Below are positions 18,701-26,341 of a DNA stretch of 64,000 bases, one piece after another. Each line of letters opens with the position of its first letter. Position 1 is the stretch's first letter. Below the pieces are notes generated by a model, which saw only the letters and a list, made by a program, of their open reading frames with translations, searched no databases and was not told where the DNA came from. Location: positions 186,001 through 250,000 of the forward strand of contig NZ_FXYY01000002.1 in NCBI RefSeq assembly GCF_900169165.1, in the 5' to 3' direction. The translations under genes were made by a program, and so were the position numbers. The stretch is from Brevibacterium linens ATCC 9172 (GTDB lineage Bacteria > Actinomycetota > Actinomycetes > Actinomycetales > Brevibacteriaceae).

Positions 18701-19135
18701 ATGGCAGACTCGACACGGGCCCGCAAGATCGCCGACCAGATCAAGGTCATCGTCGCCAGCACCATCGAGCGCAAGCTCAAGGACCCCCGCCTCGGCTTCG
18801 TCACCGTCACCGATGTGCGCGTGACCGGCGATCTGCAGCACGCCACCATCTTCTACACCGTCTACGGCGACGACCAGGACCTCGTCGGCACCGGTCATGC
18901 CCTCGAATCGGCCAAGGGCTTCATCCGCTCCGAGGTCGGCAAGGGACTGACGATCCGTCTGACTCCGAGCCTCGAATTCATCGCCGATGCCGTCCCCGAG
19001 GCGGCCGCCCGTCTCGACGGTCTGCTCGCTCAGGCCGCCGCCGACGATGCCCGCGTGGCCGGGCTGGCCAAGAACGCGCAGCATGCAGGTGAATCCGACC
19101 CGTACAAGAAGACCGACGACGCCGACGAAGACTGA
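18701..19135 (+). CDS. rbfA: 30S ribosome-binding factor A
   Basis: Assists 16S rRNA 5'-end processing and late 30S assembly. The 144-residue protein has the KH-like RbfA fold: RARKIADQIKVIVASTIERK at the N-terminus, KDPRLGFVTVTDVRVTGDLQ with the conserved T-D-V, then FIRSEVGKGLTIRLTPSLEF. The C-terminal 30 residues are charged and variable. The start ATG at 18701 follows AAGGAC. In related genomes an nrnA-type DHH gene often follows rbfA; here a secreted protein gene does. Confidence 0.95.
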   Translation: MADSTRARKIADQIKVIVASTIERKLKDPRLGFVTVTDVRVTGDLQHATIFYTVYGDDQDLVGTGHALESAKGFIRSEVGKGLTIRLTPSLEFIADAVPEAAARLDGLLAQAAADDARVAGLAKNAQHAGESDPYKKTDDADED

Positions 19136-19243
19136 TGGCCGCATCCGACCGGCCAGATCATCGCTCCTGGTCATCGGCGGAGAACGGCAGAACGGCGGCT
19201 GAGGGGCGGATTTGAGCTTCGTCACGTCGCGAAAAAAGTTCTC

Positions 19244-19303
19244 GTAACAGTTTTGTTATCTTTCCGAGATGTCGTAGACTTCTTGCGGTAACGAAATGAT
19301 TAC
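19244..19303 (+). promoter_or_regulatory. promoter region with two GTAAC-N6-RTTAY sites upstream of the secreted hydrolase
   Basis: Site 1 is GTAACAGTTTTGTTAT (19244–19259) and site 2 is GTAACGAAATGATTAC (19288–19303); both fit GTAAC-N6-RTTAY. Between them TTGTTA (19253–19258) and TAGACT (19275–19280) with a 16-base spacer make a plausible sigma-A promoter, so site 1 overlaps the -35 and site 2 lies downstream of the -10. GTAAC-type half-sites are known for MtrA-family regulators of cell-wall hydrolases, but assignment to MtrA is my inference. Confidence 0.55.
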
Positions 19304-19326
19304 GACTCTGTTAAGGGAATTCTGCA

Positions 19327-20235
19327 TTGGGTAAGCACTCCTCACCGAAGCCGTCGTTCGCGAAGCAGCTGATCCGGGATCTGACTCCCGGCAAGCGCCC
19401 CGCCGGACGACGCGCAGCGAATGCGCCGTCCTCGGCGACTTCCGTGCTGGCGACCGTCAAGCAGCGTCCAGTCGTCGCCGCGATCGCCGTTCCTGCAGCC
19501 GCGACCGCCGCCGTCGTCGGTTCGACCGTTGTCATGGGGCCGCCCGAGTCCGGCAACGTCACCACCGAAGCCGCCTCGACGACGACCCCCGAGGAGTCGA
19601 CCACTTCCTCGACCGTGAGCCAGAAGGAGCTCGACGCCGAACGCAAGAAGGCCGGCGAAGAGTACCTGGAGAAGGTCAAGGACGACCCGAAGTACAAGAA
19701 CAAGTCCTCGAAGACCGACCTCGAGGTCAAGGCCCCGCCGAAGCCCAAGCCAACCGCCGAATCCTCGGCCGCTGCGAAGACGAGCGACGATTCGTCCTCC
19801 GACGAGAAGTCGAGCGATGAGAAGTCCTCCGACGAGAAGTCGAGCGATGAGAAGTCCTCCGGCGGCGGCACCTCCTCGGACACCTCGGCTCCGGCCTGCA
19901 GCGTGTCGTCGTCGATCGAGTCCGGTCTGCTGCCGAACGCCGTCAACGGCTACCGTGCCGTCTGCGCGAAGTTCCCCGAGGTCAAGACCTTCGGCGGACG
20001 TCGTCCCGGCACCGGTTCGGACCACAACACCGGTGAAGCCGTCGACATCATGATCACGGGTGCCACCGGCGACCGCATCGCCGAATACCTCATCCAGAAC
20101 CAGGGTGCTCTCAACGTCAAGTACGTCATCTGGGAACAGCGCATCTGGATGCCCGGACGGGGCTGGAAGGGCATGGAGGACCGCGGAGGCGCGACCGCCA
20201 ACCACTTCGACCACGTGCACGTGTCCTTCAACTGA
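19327..20235 (+). CDS. secreted M15-like peptidoglycan-hydrolase domain protein
   Basis: A 302-residue protein starting at the TTG at 19327. After a basic N-terminus comes one hydrophobic segment (about residues 48–78, VVAAIAVPAAATAAVVG), then a Ser/Lys/Asp/Glu-rich linker including a perfectly repeated DEKSSDEKSS, and a C-terminal domain from about residue 190. That domain has SDHNTGEAVDIM and NHFDHVHVSF, the H…D…HxH arrangement of M15-type zinc D-Ala-D-Ala peptidases and ARB_07466-like domains. A cell-wall role is therefore inferred. It interrupts the rbfA–truB order and has its own AT-rich promoter region with two putative operator sites. Confidence 0.8.
   Translation: MGKHSSPKPSFAKQLIRDLTPGKRPAGRRAANAPSSATSVLATVKQRPVVAAIAVPAAATAAVVGSTVVMGPPESGNVTTEAASTTTPEESTTSSTVSQKELDAERKKAGEEYLEKVKDDPKYKNKSSKTDLEVKAPPKPKPTAESSAAAKTSDDSSSDEKSSDEKSSDEKSSDEKSSGGGTSSDTSAPACSVSSSIESGLLPNAVNGYRAVCAKFPEVKTFGGRRPGTGSDHNTGEAVDIMITGATGDRIAEYLIQNQGALNVKYVIWEQRIWMPGRGWKGMEDRGGATANHFDHVHVSFN
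19801..19860 (+). repeat. two perfect 30-bp tandem copies inside the linker of the secreted hydrolase
   Basis: Positions 19801–19830 and 19831–19860 are identical and encode DEKSSDEKSS twice. Each 30-bp unit itself consists of two diverged 15-bp halves. It is a candidate for copy-number variation that would change linker length. Confidence 0.9.
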
Positions 20236-20247
20236 TCGCCGAACCCA

Positions 20248-21186
20248 GTGAGCGATTCTTCCCCACAGGGCGTCCTCGTCTGCGACAAGCCGCAGGGACT
20301 GAGCTCCCACGGTGTGGTCTCCCGCATCCGCCGCTGGTTCGGGACGAAGAAGGTCGGCCACGCCGGCACTCTCGACCCGATGGCCACGGGCGTGCTCGTC
20401 CTCGGCCTCGGCCGCGGCACCAAGCTGCTCACCTATATCACCGGGGTCTCGAAGACCTATTTCGCCACCATCCGTCTGGGGTCGTCGACCCCGACCGATG
20501 ATGCCGATTCCGAGCCCGATCGGTTCGCCGATCCGACCGATCTGGCACGTGTCGACACTTCTGCCATCGAGGCCGCCGTGGCCAAACTGCGCGGTCCCAT
20601 CGACCAGGTGCCCAGTGCGGTCTCGGCGATCAAGGTCGACGGCAAGCGCTCCTACGCCCGTGTCCGTGCCGGCGAGGACGTCGAACTCAAGGCCCGCCGC
20701 GTCGAAGTCTCGGAGTTCCAGATCATCGACATCCGCTTCGCCGCCGTGGACGGACATATCGACGTCGATGTCGAAGTCGACTGCTCGTCGGGCACCTATG
20801 TGCGCGCCCTGGCCCGCGATATCGGCACCGACCTCGGCGTCTTCGGCCACCTCACCGCGCTCCGGAGGACGCGTGTCGGCGATTTCCATATCGACCAGGC
20901 CGAGATCCTGCCCGCGGACCTCGACGTCCCCGCGCCCACCCTCATCTCGCTCGCCGAGGCGGCCCGCACCCTCCTGCCCGTCGTCACCGTCGATACCGAT
21001 CGGGCCCGCGCCCTCATGCAGGGCAAGACCGTTGCTGCTGGTGACTGGCATACCGACCCCGATGCCGACGACACGGGGAGCCGAGAGGTCGCCGTCGTCT
21101 GCGACGATGCCCTCGTCTCCGTGGCCGAGGTGCGTCGGAACGGCGGTCTGAAGTCGCTGACCGCCTTTGCCATCGACCTCGCCTGA
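20248..21186 (+). CDS. truB: tRNA pseudouridine(55) synthase
   Basis: Makes pseudouridine 55 in the T-loop of tRNAs. The 312-residue protein has VCDKPQGLSSH at the N-terminus, the catalytic motif HAGTLDPMATGVLVLGLG (nucleophile Asp in TLDP), KTY, and RALARDIGTDLG. The C-terminal third is a PUA-like region. The GTG start at 20248 lies 12 bases after the stop of the secreted hydrolase, so the two are probably cotranscribed. Confidence 0.95.
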   Translation: MSDSSPQGVLVCDKPQGLSSHGVVSRIRRWFGTKKVGHAGTLDPMATGVLVLGLGRGTKLLTYITGVSKTYFATIRLGSSTPTDDADSEPDRFADPTDLARVDTSAIEAAVAKLRGPIDQVPSAVSAIKVDGKRSYARVRAGEDVELKARRVEVSEFQIIDIRFAAVDGHIDVDVEVDCSSGTYVRALARDIGTDLGVFGHLTALRRTRVGDFHIDQAEILPADLDVPAPTLISLAEAARTLLPVVTVDTDRARALMQGKTVAAGDWHTDPDADDTGSREVAVVCDDALVSVAEVRRNGGLKSLTAFAIDLA

Positions 21187-21220
21187 CGGGGCCAGCCCCA
21201 CACTCGGAAACAATGAGTTC

Positions 21221-21243
21221 AGTTGTATTTGTCAAGTACAACT
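21221..21243. promoter_or_regulatory. palindromic putative operator upstream of satD
   Basis: AGTTGTA (21221–21227) and TACAACT (21237–21243) form a perfect inverted repeat with a 9-base spacer in an AT-rich stretch 43 bases before the SatD-family gene. A weak promoter, TTGTCA (21229–21234) and TGTATC (21252–21257) with a 17-base spacer, overlaps it. Autoregulation by the helix-turn-helix-containing SatD protein is inferred. Confidence 0.5.
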
Positions 21244-21285
21244 AAAACTCTTGTATCCGATGCAATCATCTGATCTACTTGTCCT

Positions 21286-21906
21286 ATGTTCGTCTTGACC
21301 ATCGACCAGCAGGACTCGCGCTCACACGCCGACGCCGTGCCCCGAATCCTCGAGGCGCTGGCGCCGATCGAGACGATCGTCCCCTTCGCCCGCACCATCG
21401 GGGACGAGGTCCAGGGGGTCCTCGACGACCCTGATGCCGTCGCCGAGGCGGTCCGCCGCGTCGGCGTCGACGCCGGCTGGCATATCGGCCTCGGCATCGG
21501 CGAGGTCGAACGACCGCTGCCCGAGTCGACCGCCGAGGGCAGGGGAGAGGCCTTCTACTCCGCCCGCCGGGCGGTCGAAGCGGCCAAATCCGCACCCGCC
21601 CACCTCGTCGTGAGTGCCGATCCGGACGGTGACCATCGTGGGCTGGCCGAGGCGGCCCTGCGGCTCCTGATCAGCACACTGACCGAGCTGCGCGGACACT
21701 CCCGCGGCTACGTCGGATACCGACTCGACCATCCGGACGCCACACAGGCCGAGATCGCCGCGGAATTCGACGTCTCTCAACAGGCGGTCTCCCGGGTGCT
21801 GGCGGCCGGTCCCGCCGAGATCATCGCCGGGGCCGAGCGTCTGGCCCGACATCATCTCGACCGGCTCCAACGAGCCCTATCGGAAGGAGACGCACATGTG
21901 GACTGA
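21286..21906 (+). CDS. SatD family protein with helix-turn-helix
   Basis: The 206-residue protein begins FVLTIDQQDSR, followed by IGDEVQGVLDDP, the conserved SatD N-terminal region, and ends with a helix-turn-helix QAEIAAEFDVSQQAVSRVL (about residues 152–171). SatD-family proteins are known from the satABCDE acid-stress locus of streptococci, but the biochemical role is not established. The gene overlaps by 11 bases with a small membrane-protein gene. A perfect palindrome lies just upstream, suggesting autoregulation. Confidence 0.75.
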   Translation: MFVLTIDQQDSRSHADAVPRILEALAPIETIVPFARTIGDEVQGVLDDPDAVAEAVRRVGVDAGWHIGLGIGEVERPLPESTAEGRGEAFYSARRAVEAAKSAPAHLVVSADPDGDHRGLAEAALRLLISTLTELRGHSRGYVGYRLDHPDATQAEIAAEFDVSQQAVSRVLAAGPAEIIAGAERLARHHLDRLQRALSEGDAHVD

Positions 21907-22267
21907 CGTGCTCGTCGCCATCGCCGCCGCCATCATCGCGGCCCTCATCGGCTGGCCACTCGTCCCGCTTCTCCTCCGTCTGACCCATGCGGGCCCGGGC
22001 TCCAAGCCCGAACGCACAGGAGCCGAGGACCTCGAAGTCCTGCGCGGCGGACTGTGGATCGGCATCGTCGAACGCGCACTCATCGCCGGAGCGATCGTGC
22101 TCGGTCGCCCCGAACTCATGGCCGTGGTCATCGCGGTCAAAGGGCTCGGACGCTTCGCGGAGATCAAATCCTCGGCGGCCGCGGGGGAGCGGTTCATCAT
22201 CGGCACCTTCGTCTCCATCGCCCTGGCCTCCCTCCTCGGCGTCATCGGCTGGGCGATCGTGGCCTGA
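21896..22267 (+). CDS. small membrane protein paired with SatD
   Basis: A 123-residue protein with hydrophobic segments at about 5–28, 55–80 and 100–122. The stretch GLWIGIVERALIAGAIVLGR, then KGLGRFAEIK and ERFIIGTFVS, resembles the membrane part of proteins often encoded next to SatD in Firmicutes and Actinobacteria. Its ATG at 21896 lies inside the satD 3' end, so translation is coupled. Function is unknown; a SatD-linked membrane partner is an inference from position. Confidence 0.7.
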   Translation: MWTDVLVAIAAAIIAALIGWPLVPLLLRLTHAGPGSKPERTGAEDLEVLRGGLWIGIVERALIAGAIVLGRPELMAVVIAVKGLGRFAEIKSSAAAGERFIIGTFVSIALASLLGVIGWAIVA

Positions 22268-22368
22268 CCGGGGTCTCCCGGGTCTTCCCCGCCTCGGCGA
22301 GGTCCGGGTTAGGAGGCGGAAGATCTCTGCGATAATCTGAGTCGGTGCACGGAAGGAGCGAATGTCTG

Positions 22369-23307
22369 GTGGAGCTGTATCACGGACTCGGTGAGGTCGA
22401 GGTCGACGCTGTCGGCACCGTCGTCACCCTCGGCAACTTCGACGGCGTGCACCGCGGACACCAGACGGTCCTTGCCACCGTCGCCGCCCTGGCCAGGCAG
22501 GAGGGCCTGCGCTCGATCGCGATGACCTTCGACCCGCACCCGCGCACGGTCCACCGCCCCGACGACCCGACCGTGATGATCACCTCGACCCGGCAGCGCG
22601 CCGAGCTCATCGCCGCCACCGGAATCGACGGCCTGCTCATCCAGCCCTACGACCTCGACTTCGCCGCCCAGTCGGCCGAGGAGTTCGTGCGCAGATATTT
22701 CGTCGAAGCCCTGCACGCGAAGATCGTCGTCGTCGGCGACGATGTCCGCTTCGGGCGTGACAACGAAGGCACGATCGAGACTCTGCGCAGCCTCGGCGAG
22801 AAATTCGGCTTCCGGACCGAGACGATCGACGAGGTCGGGCGCGGGGGACGGTATTCGTCCTCCCGGATCCGGGAGCAGCTCACTGCCGGTGATGTCGCCG
22901 AGGCGGCCGATCAGCTCGGGCGCTACCACGCACTCCACGGCACCGTCGTCCACGGCGATGCCCGCGGACGCGACCTGGGATTCCCGACGGCGAACCTCTC
23001 GGACAATCCCGACGGACTCGTCCCCGCCGACGGCGTCTACGCCGGCTGGGCGACGTTCTCGGGTGAGGATCAGGCGTACCCGGCGGCGATCTCCGTGGGC
23101 ACGAACCCGACCTTCCAGGGACAGGTCCGACGGGTCGAGGCGTACGTGCTCGACAAGGAGTTCGGCGAATTCGACGTCTACGACCGTGAGATGACTCTCG
23201 AATTCGTCTCGCGCATCCGCGGGCAGGTCGCGTTCACCGGGATGGACGACCTCATCGTGCAGATGCATGAGGATATCGCCGATGTGCGCGAGGTCCTGCA
23301 CACCTGA
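22369..23307 (+). CDS. ribF: bifunctional riboflavin kinase/FAD synthetase
   Basis: Phosphorylates riboflavin to FMN and adenylates FMN to FAD. The N-terminal FAD-synthetase half has [10 protein letters not shown] (nucleotidyltransferase HxGH-like motif) and SSSRIREQL; the C-terminal kinase half starts near residue 185 with [18 protein letters not shown] and the late [13 protein letters not shown] place the start at the GTG at 22369 (312 residues), 10 bases after GGAAGGAG, which gives [10 protein letters not shown]; a GTG at 22345 is in frame but lies before this Shine-Dalgarno sequence. Confidence 0.95.
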   Translation: MELYHGLGEVEVDAVGTVVTLGNFDGVHRGHQTVLATVAALARQEGLRSIAMTFDPHPRTVHRPDDPTVMITSTRQRAELIAATGIDGLLIQPYDLDFAAQSAEEFVRRYFVEALHAKIVVVGDDVRFGRDNEGTIETLRSLGEKFGFRTETIDEVGRGGRYSSSRIREQLTAGDVAEAADQLGRYHALHGTVVHGDARGRDLGFPTANLSDNPDGLVPADGVYAGWATFSGEDQAYPAAISVGTNPTFQGQVRRVEAYVLDKEFGEFDVYDREMTLEFVSRIRGQVAFTGMDDLIVQMHEDIADVREVLHT

Positions 23308-23398
23308 TAAGCTGATCTCTGCCGTTTTCACCGGCCGCGGTCCCATAGGGCAGAGACTTCAGGTCCCTGCGCCGCGCAACGACACGAAGGAGAACTCC

Positions 23399-23668
23399 AT
23401 GGCTCTCGATACCGCTGTGAAGCAAGAGATCATCAAGGAATATGCAACTCATGAGGGCGACACCGGTTCTCCCGAGGTCCAGGTTGCACTGCTGACCCGC
23501 CGGATCACCGATCTGACCGAGCACTTCAAGGATCACAAGCACGACCACCACTCGCGTCGTGGCCTGCTGCTCCTCGTCGGCCAGCGTCGCCGCATGCTCA
23601 AGTACCTCGCGAAGGTCGACATCGAGCGTTACCGTTCGCTCATCAAGCGCCTCGGCCTGCGCCGCTGA
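23399..23668 (+). CDS. rpsO: 30S ribosomal protein S15
   Basis: Primary 16S rRNA-binding protein of the 30S platform. The 89-residue sequence is complete and typical, with [30 protein letters not shown] and RRRMLKYL. The ATG at 23399 follows AAGGAGAA. It is followed by a strong hairpin and the long pnp leader; the rpsO–pnp order is widely conserved. Confidence 0.97.
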   Translation: MALDTAVKQEIIKEYATHEGDTGSPEVQVALLTRRITDLTEHFKDHKHDHHSRRGLLLLVGQRRRMLKYLAKVDIERYRSLIKRLGLRR

Positions 23669-23720
23669 TTCGAGTCTGCTGATCAGCACCGTCTGATCGG
23701 ACCGTCTCGAACTGTTCGGA

Positions 23721-23746
23721 AGCGTCCCACCTCTCGGTGGGGCGCT
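23721..23746 (+). terminator. rho-independent-like hairpin after rpsO
   Basis: AGCGTCCCACC (from 23721) pairs with GGTGGGGCGCT (to about 23746) around a short TCTC loop, with one bulge, and is followed by TTCGTGCTTC. It lies 53 bases after the rpsO stop and would separate rpsO from pnp. Confidence 0.7.
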
Positions 23747-23767
23747 TTCGTGCTTCTGCGGTAGACT

Positions 23768-24043
23768 CATGCGTGGACGCACATGCCATGGACGTTTCGG
23801 TCTTCGGTAGTGGCCTCCGGAGGAACGCGCGCTGACACAGGCTTGCAGATGCAAGTGGCTGCCGGCACCGGTTCCGTGGGCCCCGATCGATGACCGGCGT
23901 GGATCCATGCATCGTCCACTGCCAATATCCCGCCGGAAGGGCGCGGGGCTTCGCACTGTGCAATGCAGGGCGCTGCCTCTTCGCGCCGAGGGGCCTCCCT
24001 CGAGCGTTGCAGGTCTTGCGATGACCGCCGCGCACCGGCACAA
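23768..24043 (+). promoter_or_regulatory. long structured pnp 5' leader (candidate Actino-pnp RNA)
   Basis: About 280 bases lie between a possible -10 element TAGACT (23762–23767) and the pnp start, with no credible gene. The stretch has several hairpins, such as CCTCCGGAGG, CTTGC-AGAT-GCAAG and a G/C-rich region near 23930–24010. A conserved RNA structure, the Actino-pnp motif, is known upstream of actinobacterial pnp genes and is thought to be an autoregulatory target. Assignment here rests on position and structure, not on a covariance-model match. Confidence 0.55.
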
Positions 24044-24056
24044 ACTAGGAGACTAC

Positions 24057-26279
24057 GTGGGACTCAATCCTGAATCCGCCGTTGCCCATATCGACAACGG
24101 CAGCTTCGGCAAACACACCATTCGCTTCGAAACCGGACGACTTGCCCAGCAGGCCGCCGGATCCGCCGTCGCCTACCTCGACGACGACACCATGCTGTTC
24201 TCGGCCACCTCGGCCGGAAAGAACCCCCGTGAGGGCTTCGACTTCTTCCCGCTGACAGTCGACGTCGAAGAGCGCATGTACGCCGCCGGCCGCATCCCCG
24301 GCTCGTTCTTCCGCCGTGAGGGACGCCCCTCCACCGATGCGATCCTCACCTGCCGCCTCATCGACCGTCCGCTGCGCCCCTCGTTCGTCAAGGGCCTGCG
24401 CAACGAGGTTCAGGTCGTCGTCACCGTGATGTCGGTCAATCCCGACCACATCTACGACGCTCTGGCCATCAACGCCGCTTCGATGTCGACCCAGCTCTCG
24501 GGTCTGCCGTTCTCCGGCCCCATCGGCGGTGTGCGCATCGCGCTCATCGACGGCCAGTGGGTCGCCTTCCCGAACCACTCGCAGCTTCAGGACGCCGTGT
24601 TCAACATGGTCGTCGCCGGTCGTGTTGTCGGTGACGACGTCGCCATCATGATGGTCGAGGCCGAAGCCACCGACAACGCCATCGACAAGATCAAGACCGG
24701 TGCGCAGGCCCCCACCGAGGAGGTCGTGTCCGAAGGTCTCGAAGCTGCGAAGCCGTTCATCGCAGAGCTCTGCCGCGCGCAGTCCGAGCTCGCCGATCGT
24801 GCCGCGAAGCCGACTGTCGAATTCCCCGTCTTCCGCGACTACGAGGACGACGTCTTCGAAGCGGTGAAGGAACTCGCCGAGGCGAAGCAGACCGAGAACT
24901 TCACGATCGCTGACAAGCAGGAGCGCGAAGCCGCCGGTGCCGCCCTCCTCGACGAGCTCTTCGAGAAGCTCGGAGAGCGCTTCGAAGGCCGTGAGAAGGA
25001 GATCGCGAACGCGCTCAACGGCCTGACCAAGCAGGTCGTGCGCAAGCGCATCCTCACCGAGCAGGTCCGCATCGACGGCCGTGGGCTCAAGGACATCCGT
25101 CCGCTCACCGCCGAGACGAACGTCATCCCGCGCGTGCACGGTTCGGCGATCTTCGAACGCGGCGAGACCCAGATCTTGGGTGTCACCACCCTGAATATGC
25201 TCAAGCTCGAGCAGACCATCGACTCGCTCTCACCCGAGACGTCGAAGCGCTACATGCACCACTACAACTTCCCGCCCTATTCGGTCGGTGAGACCGGCCG
25301 CGTGGGCAGCCCGAAGCGCCGCGAGATCGGCCACGGCGCTCTGGCCGAACGCGCCCTCGTGCCTGTTCTGCCCAAGCGTGAGGACTTCCCGTACGCGATC
25401 CGTGAGGTCTCCGAGGCCCTCGGTTCGAACGGTTCGACCTCGATGGGCTCGGTCTGTGCCTCGACGCTGGCTATGCTCTCGGCCGGTGTGCCGCTGCAGG
25501 CGCCCGTCGCCGGCATCGCCATGGGACTCGTCTCCGACGTCATCTCCACCGACCAAGGCGAGCAGACCGCCTACGCGGCTCTGACCGACATCCTCGGTGC
25601 CGAAGACGCCTTCGGCGATATGGACTTCAAGGTCGCCGGTACGCGTGACTTCATCACCGCGATCCAGCTCGACACCAAGCTCGACGGCCTTCCCGCCTCG
25701 GTGCTCGGTGCCGCTCTCAAGCAGGCCCGCGAAGCACGCATGGTCATCCTCGACGTCATCGCAGAGGCCATCGACGCCCCGGCCGAGATGGCACCGACGG
25801 CACCGCGGATCATCTCCGTGAACATCCCCGTCGACAAGATCGGTGAGGTCATCGGGCCCAAGGGCAAGATGATCAACCAGATCCAGGAGGACACCGGTGC
25901 GGACATCAGCATCGAAGACGACGGAACCGTCCTCATCGGTGCCACGGACGGACCGGCCGCCGAGGCCGCCCGTTCGATGATCAATGCGATCGCGAACCCG
26001 CAGGTTCCCGAGGTCGGCGAACGCTACCTGGGCACCGTGGTCAAGACGATGAGCTTCGGCGCATTCGTCTCACTGACCCCGGGCAAGGACGGCCTGCTGC
26101 ACATCTCCGAGCTGCGCAAGCTCAACGACGGCAAGCGCGTCGAGGACGTCGAAGACGTCGTCGGTGTGGGCCAGAAGGTCCAGGTTGAGATCACGAAGAT
26201 CGATGACCGCGGCAAGCTCTCGCTGGCTCCGGTCACCGACGAAGACGAGAAATCGGACGAAGAGGGATCAGACAACTGA
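24057..26279 (+). CDS. pnp: polyribonucleotide nucleotidyltransferase (PNPase)
   Basis: A 3'–5' phosphorolytic exoribonuclease and RNA polymerase of the degradosome. The 740-residue protein has two RNase PH domains (residues about 15–240 and 320–560, with [29 protein letters not shown] and [10 protein letters not shown]), then KH (from about 584, [17 protein letters not shown]) and S1 (from about 654, [17 protein letters not shown]). The GTG at 24057 is chosen because AGGAGA lies 5–10 bases upstream; an upstream in-frame ATG at 24021 lacks such a signal. Confidence 0.97.
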   Translation: MGLNPESAVAHIDNGSFGKHTIRFETGRLAQQAAGSAVAYLDDDTMLFSATSAGKNPREGFDFFPLTVDVEERMYAAGRIPGSFFRREGRPSTDAILTCRLIDRPLRPSFVKGLRNEVQVVVTVMSVNPDHIYDALAINAASMSTQLSGLPFSGPIGGVRIALIDGQWVAFPNHSQLQDAVFNMVVAGRVVGDDVAIMMVEAEATDNAIDKIKTGAQAPTEEVVSEGLEAAKPFIAELCRAQSELADRAAKPTVEFPVFRDYEDDVFEAVKELAEAKQTENFTIADKQEREAAGAALLDELFEKLGERFEGREKEIANALNGLTKQVVRKRILTEQVRIDGRGLKDIRPLTAETNVIPRVHGSAIFERGETQILGVTTLNMLKLEQTIDSLSPETSKRYMHHYNFPPYSVGETGRVGSPKRREIGHGALAERALVPVLPKREDFPYAIREVSEALGSNGSTSMGSVCASTLAMLSAGVPLQAPVAGIAMGLVSDVISTDQGEQTAYAALTDILGAEDAFGDMDFKVAGTRDFITAIQLDTKLDGLPASVLGAALKQAREARMVILDVIAEAIDAPAEMAPTAPRIISVNIPVDKIGEVIGPKGKMINQIQEDTGADISIEDDGTVLIGATDGPAAEAARSMINAIANPQVPEVGERYLGTVVKTMSFGAFVSLTPGKDGLLHISELRKLNDGKRVEDVEDVVGVGQKVQVEITKIDDRGKLSLAPVTDEDEKSDEEGSDN

Positions 26280-26296
26280 TACTGAGCAGTTCGCAC

Positions 26297-26338
26297 ACCG
26301 GGGAGGGCAGCCGAATCGATCGGTCTGTCCTCCCCGGT
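26297..26338 (+). other. strong hairpin between pnp and the M16 peptidase
   Basis: ACCGGGGAGG (26297–26306) pairs perfectly with CCTCCCCGGT (26329–26338), extended by GCAG/CTGT with one G·U pair. It sits between the pnp stop (26279) and the only standard start of the M16 gene (TTG 26342). The left arm holds the only Shine-Dalgarno-like GGAGG nearby, so folding would hide it. It could terminate pnp transcripts or control M16 translation. Confidence 0.65.
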
Positions 26339-26341
26339 GGT

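Noticed and set aside
19342-21213. Open antisense frame opposite the secreted hydrolase and truB
   Set aside because: Composition artefact; repetitive Leu/Gly/Val stretches mirror the Lys/Ser/Asp linker of the real gene.
23907-24056. Upstream extension of pnp to an earlier in-frame start
   Set aside because: The extension is Arg-rich and unlike PNPase; AGGAG is correctly placed for the GTG at 24057, and the region is better explained as leader RNA.
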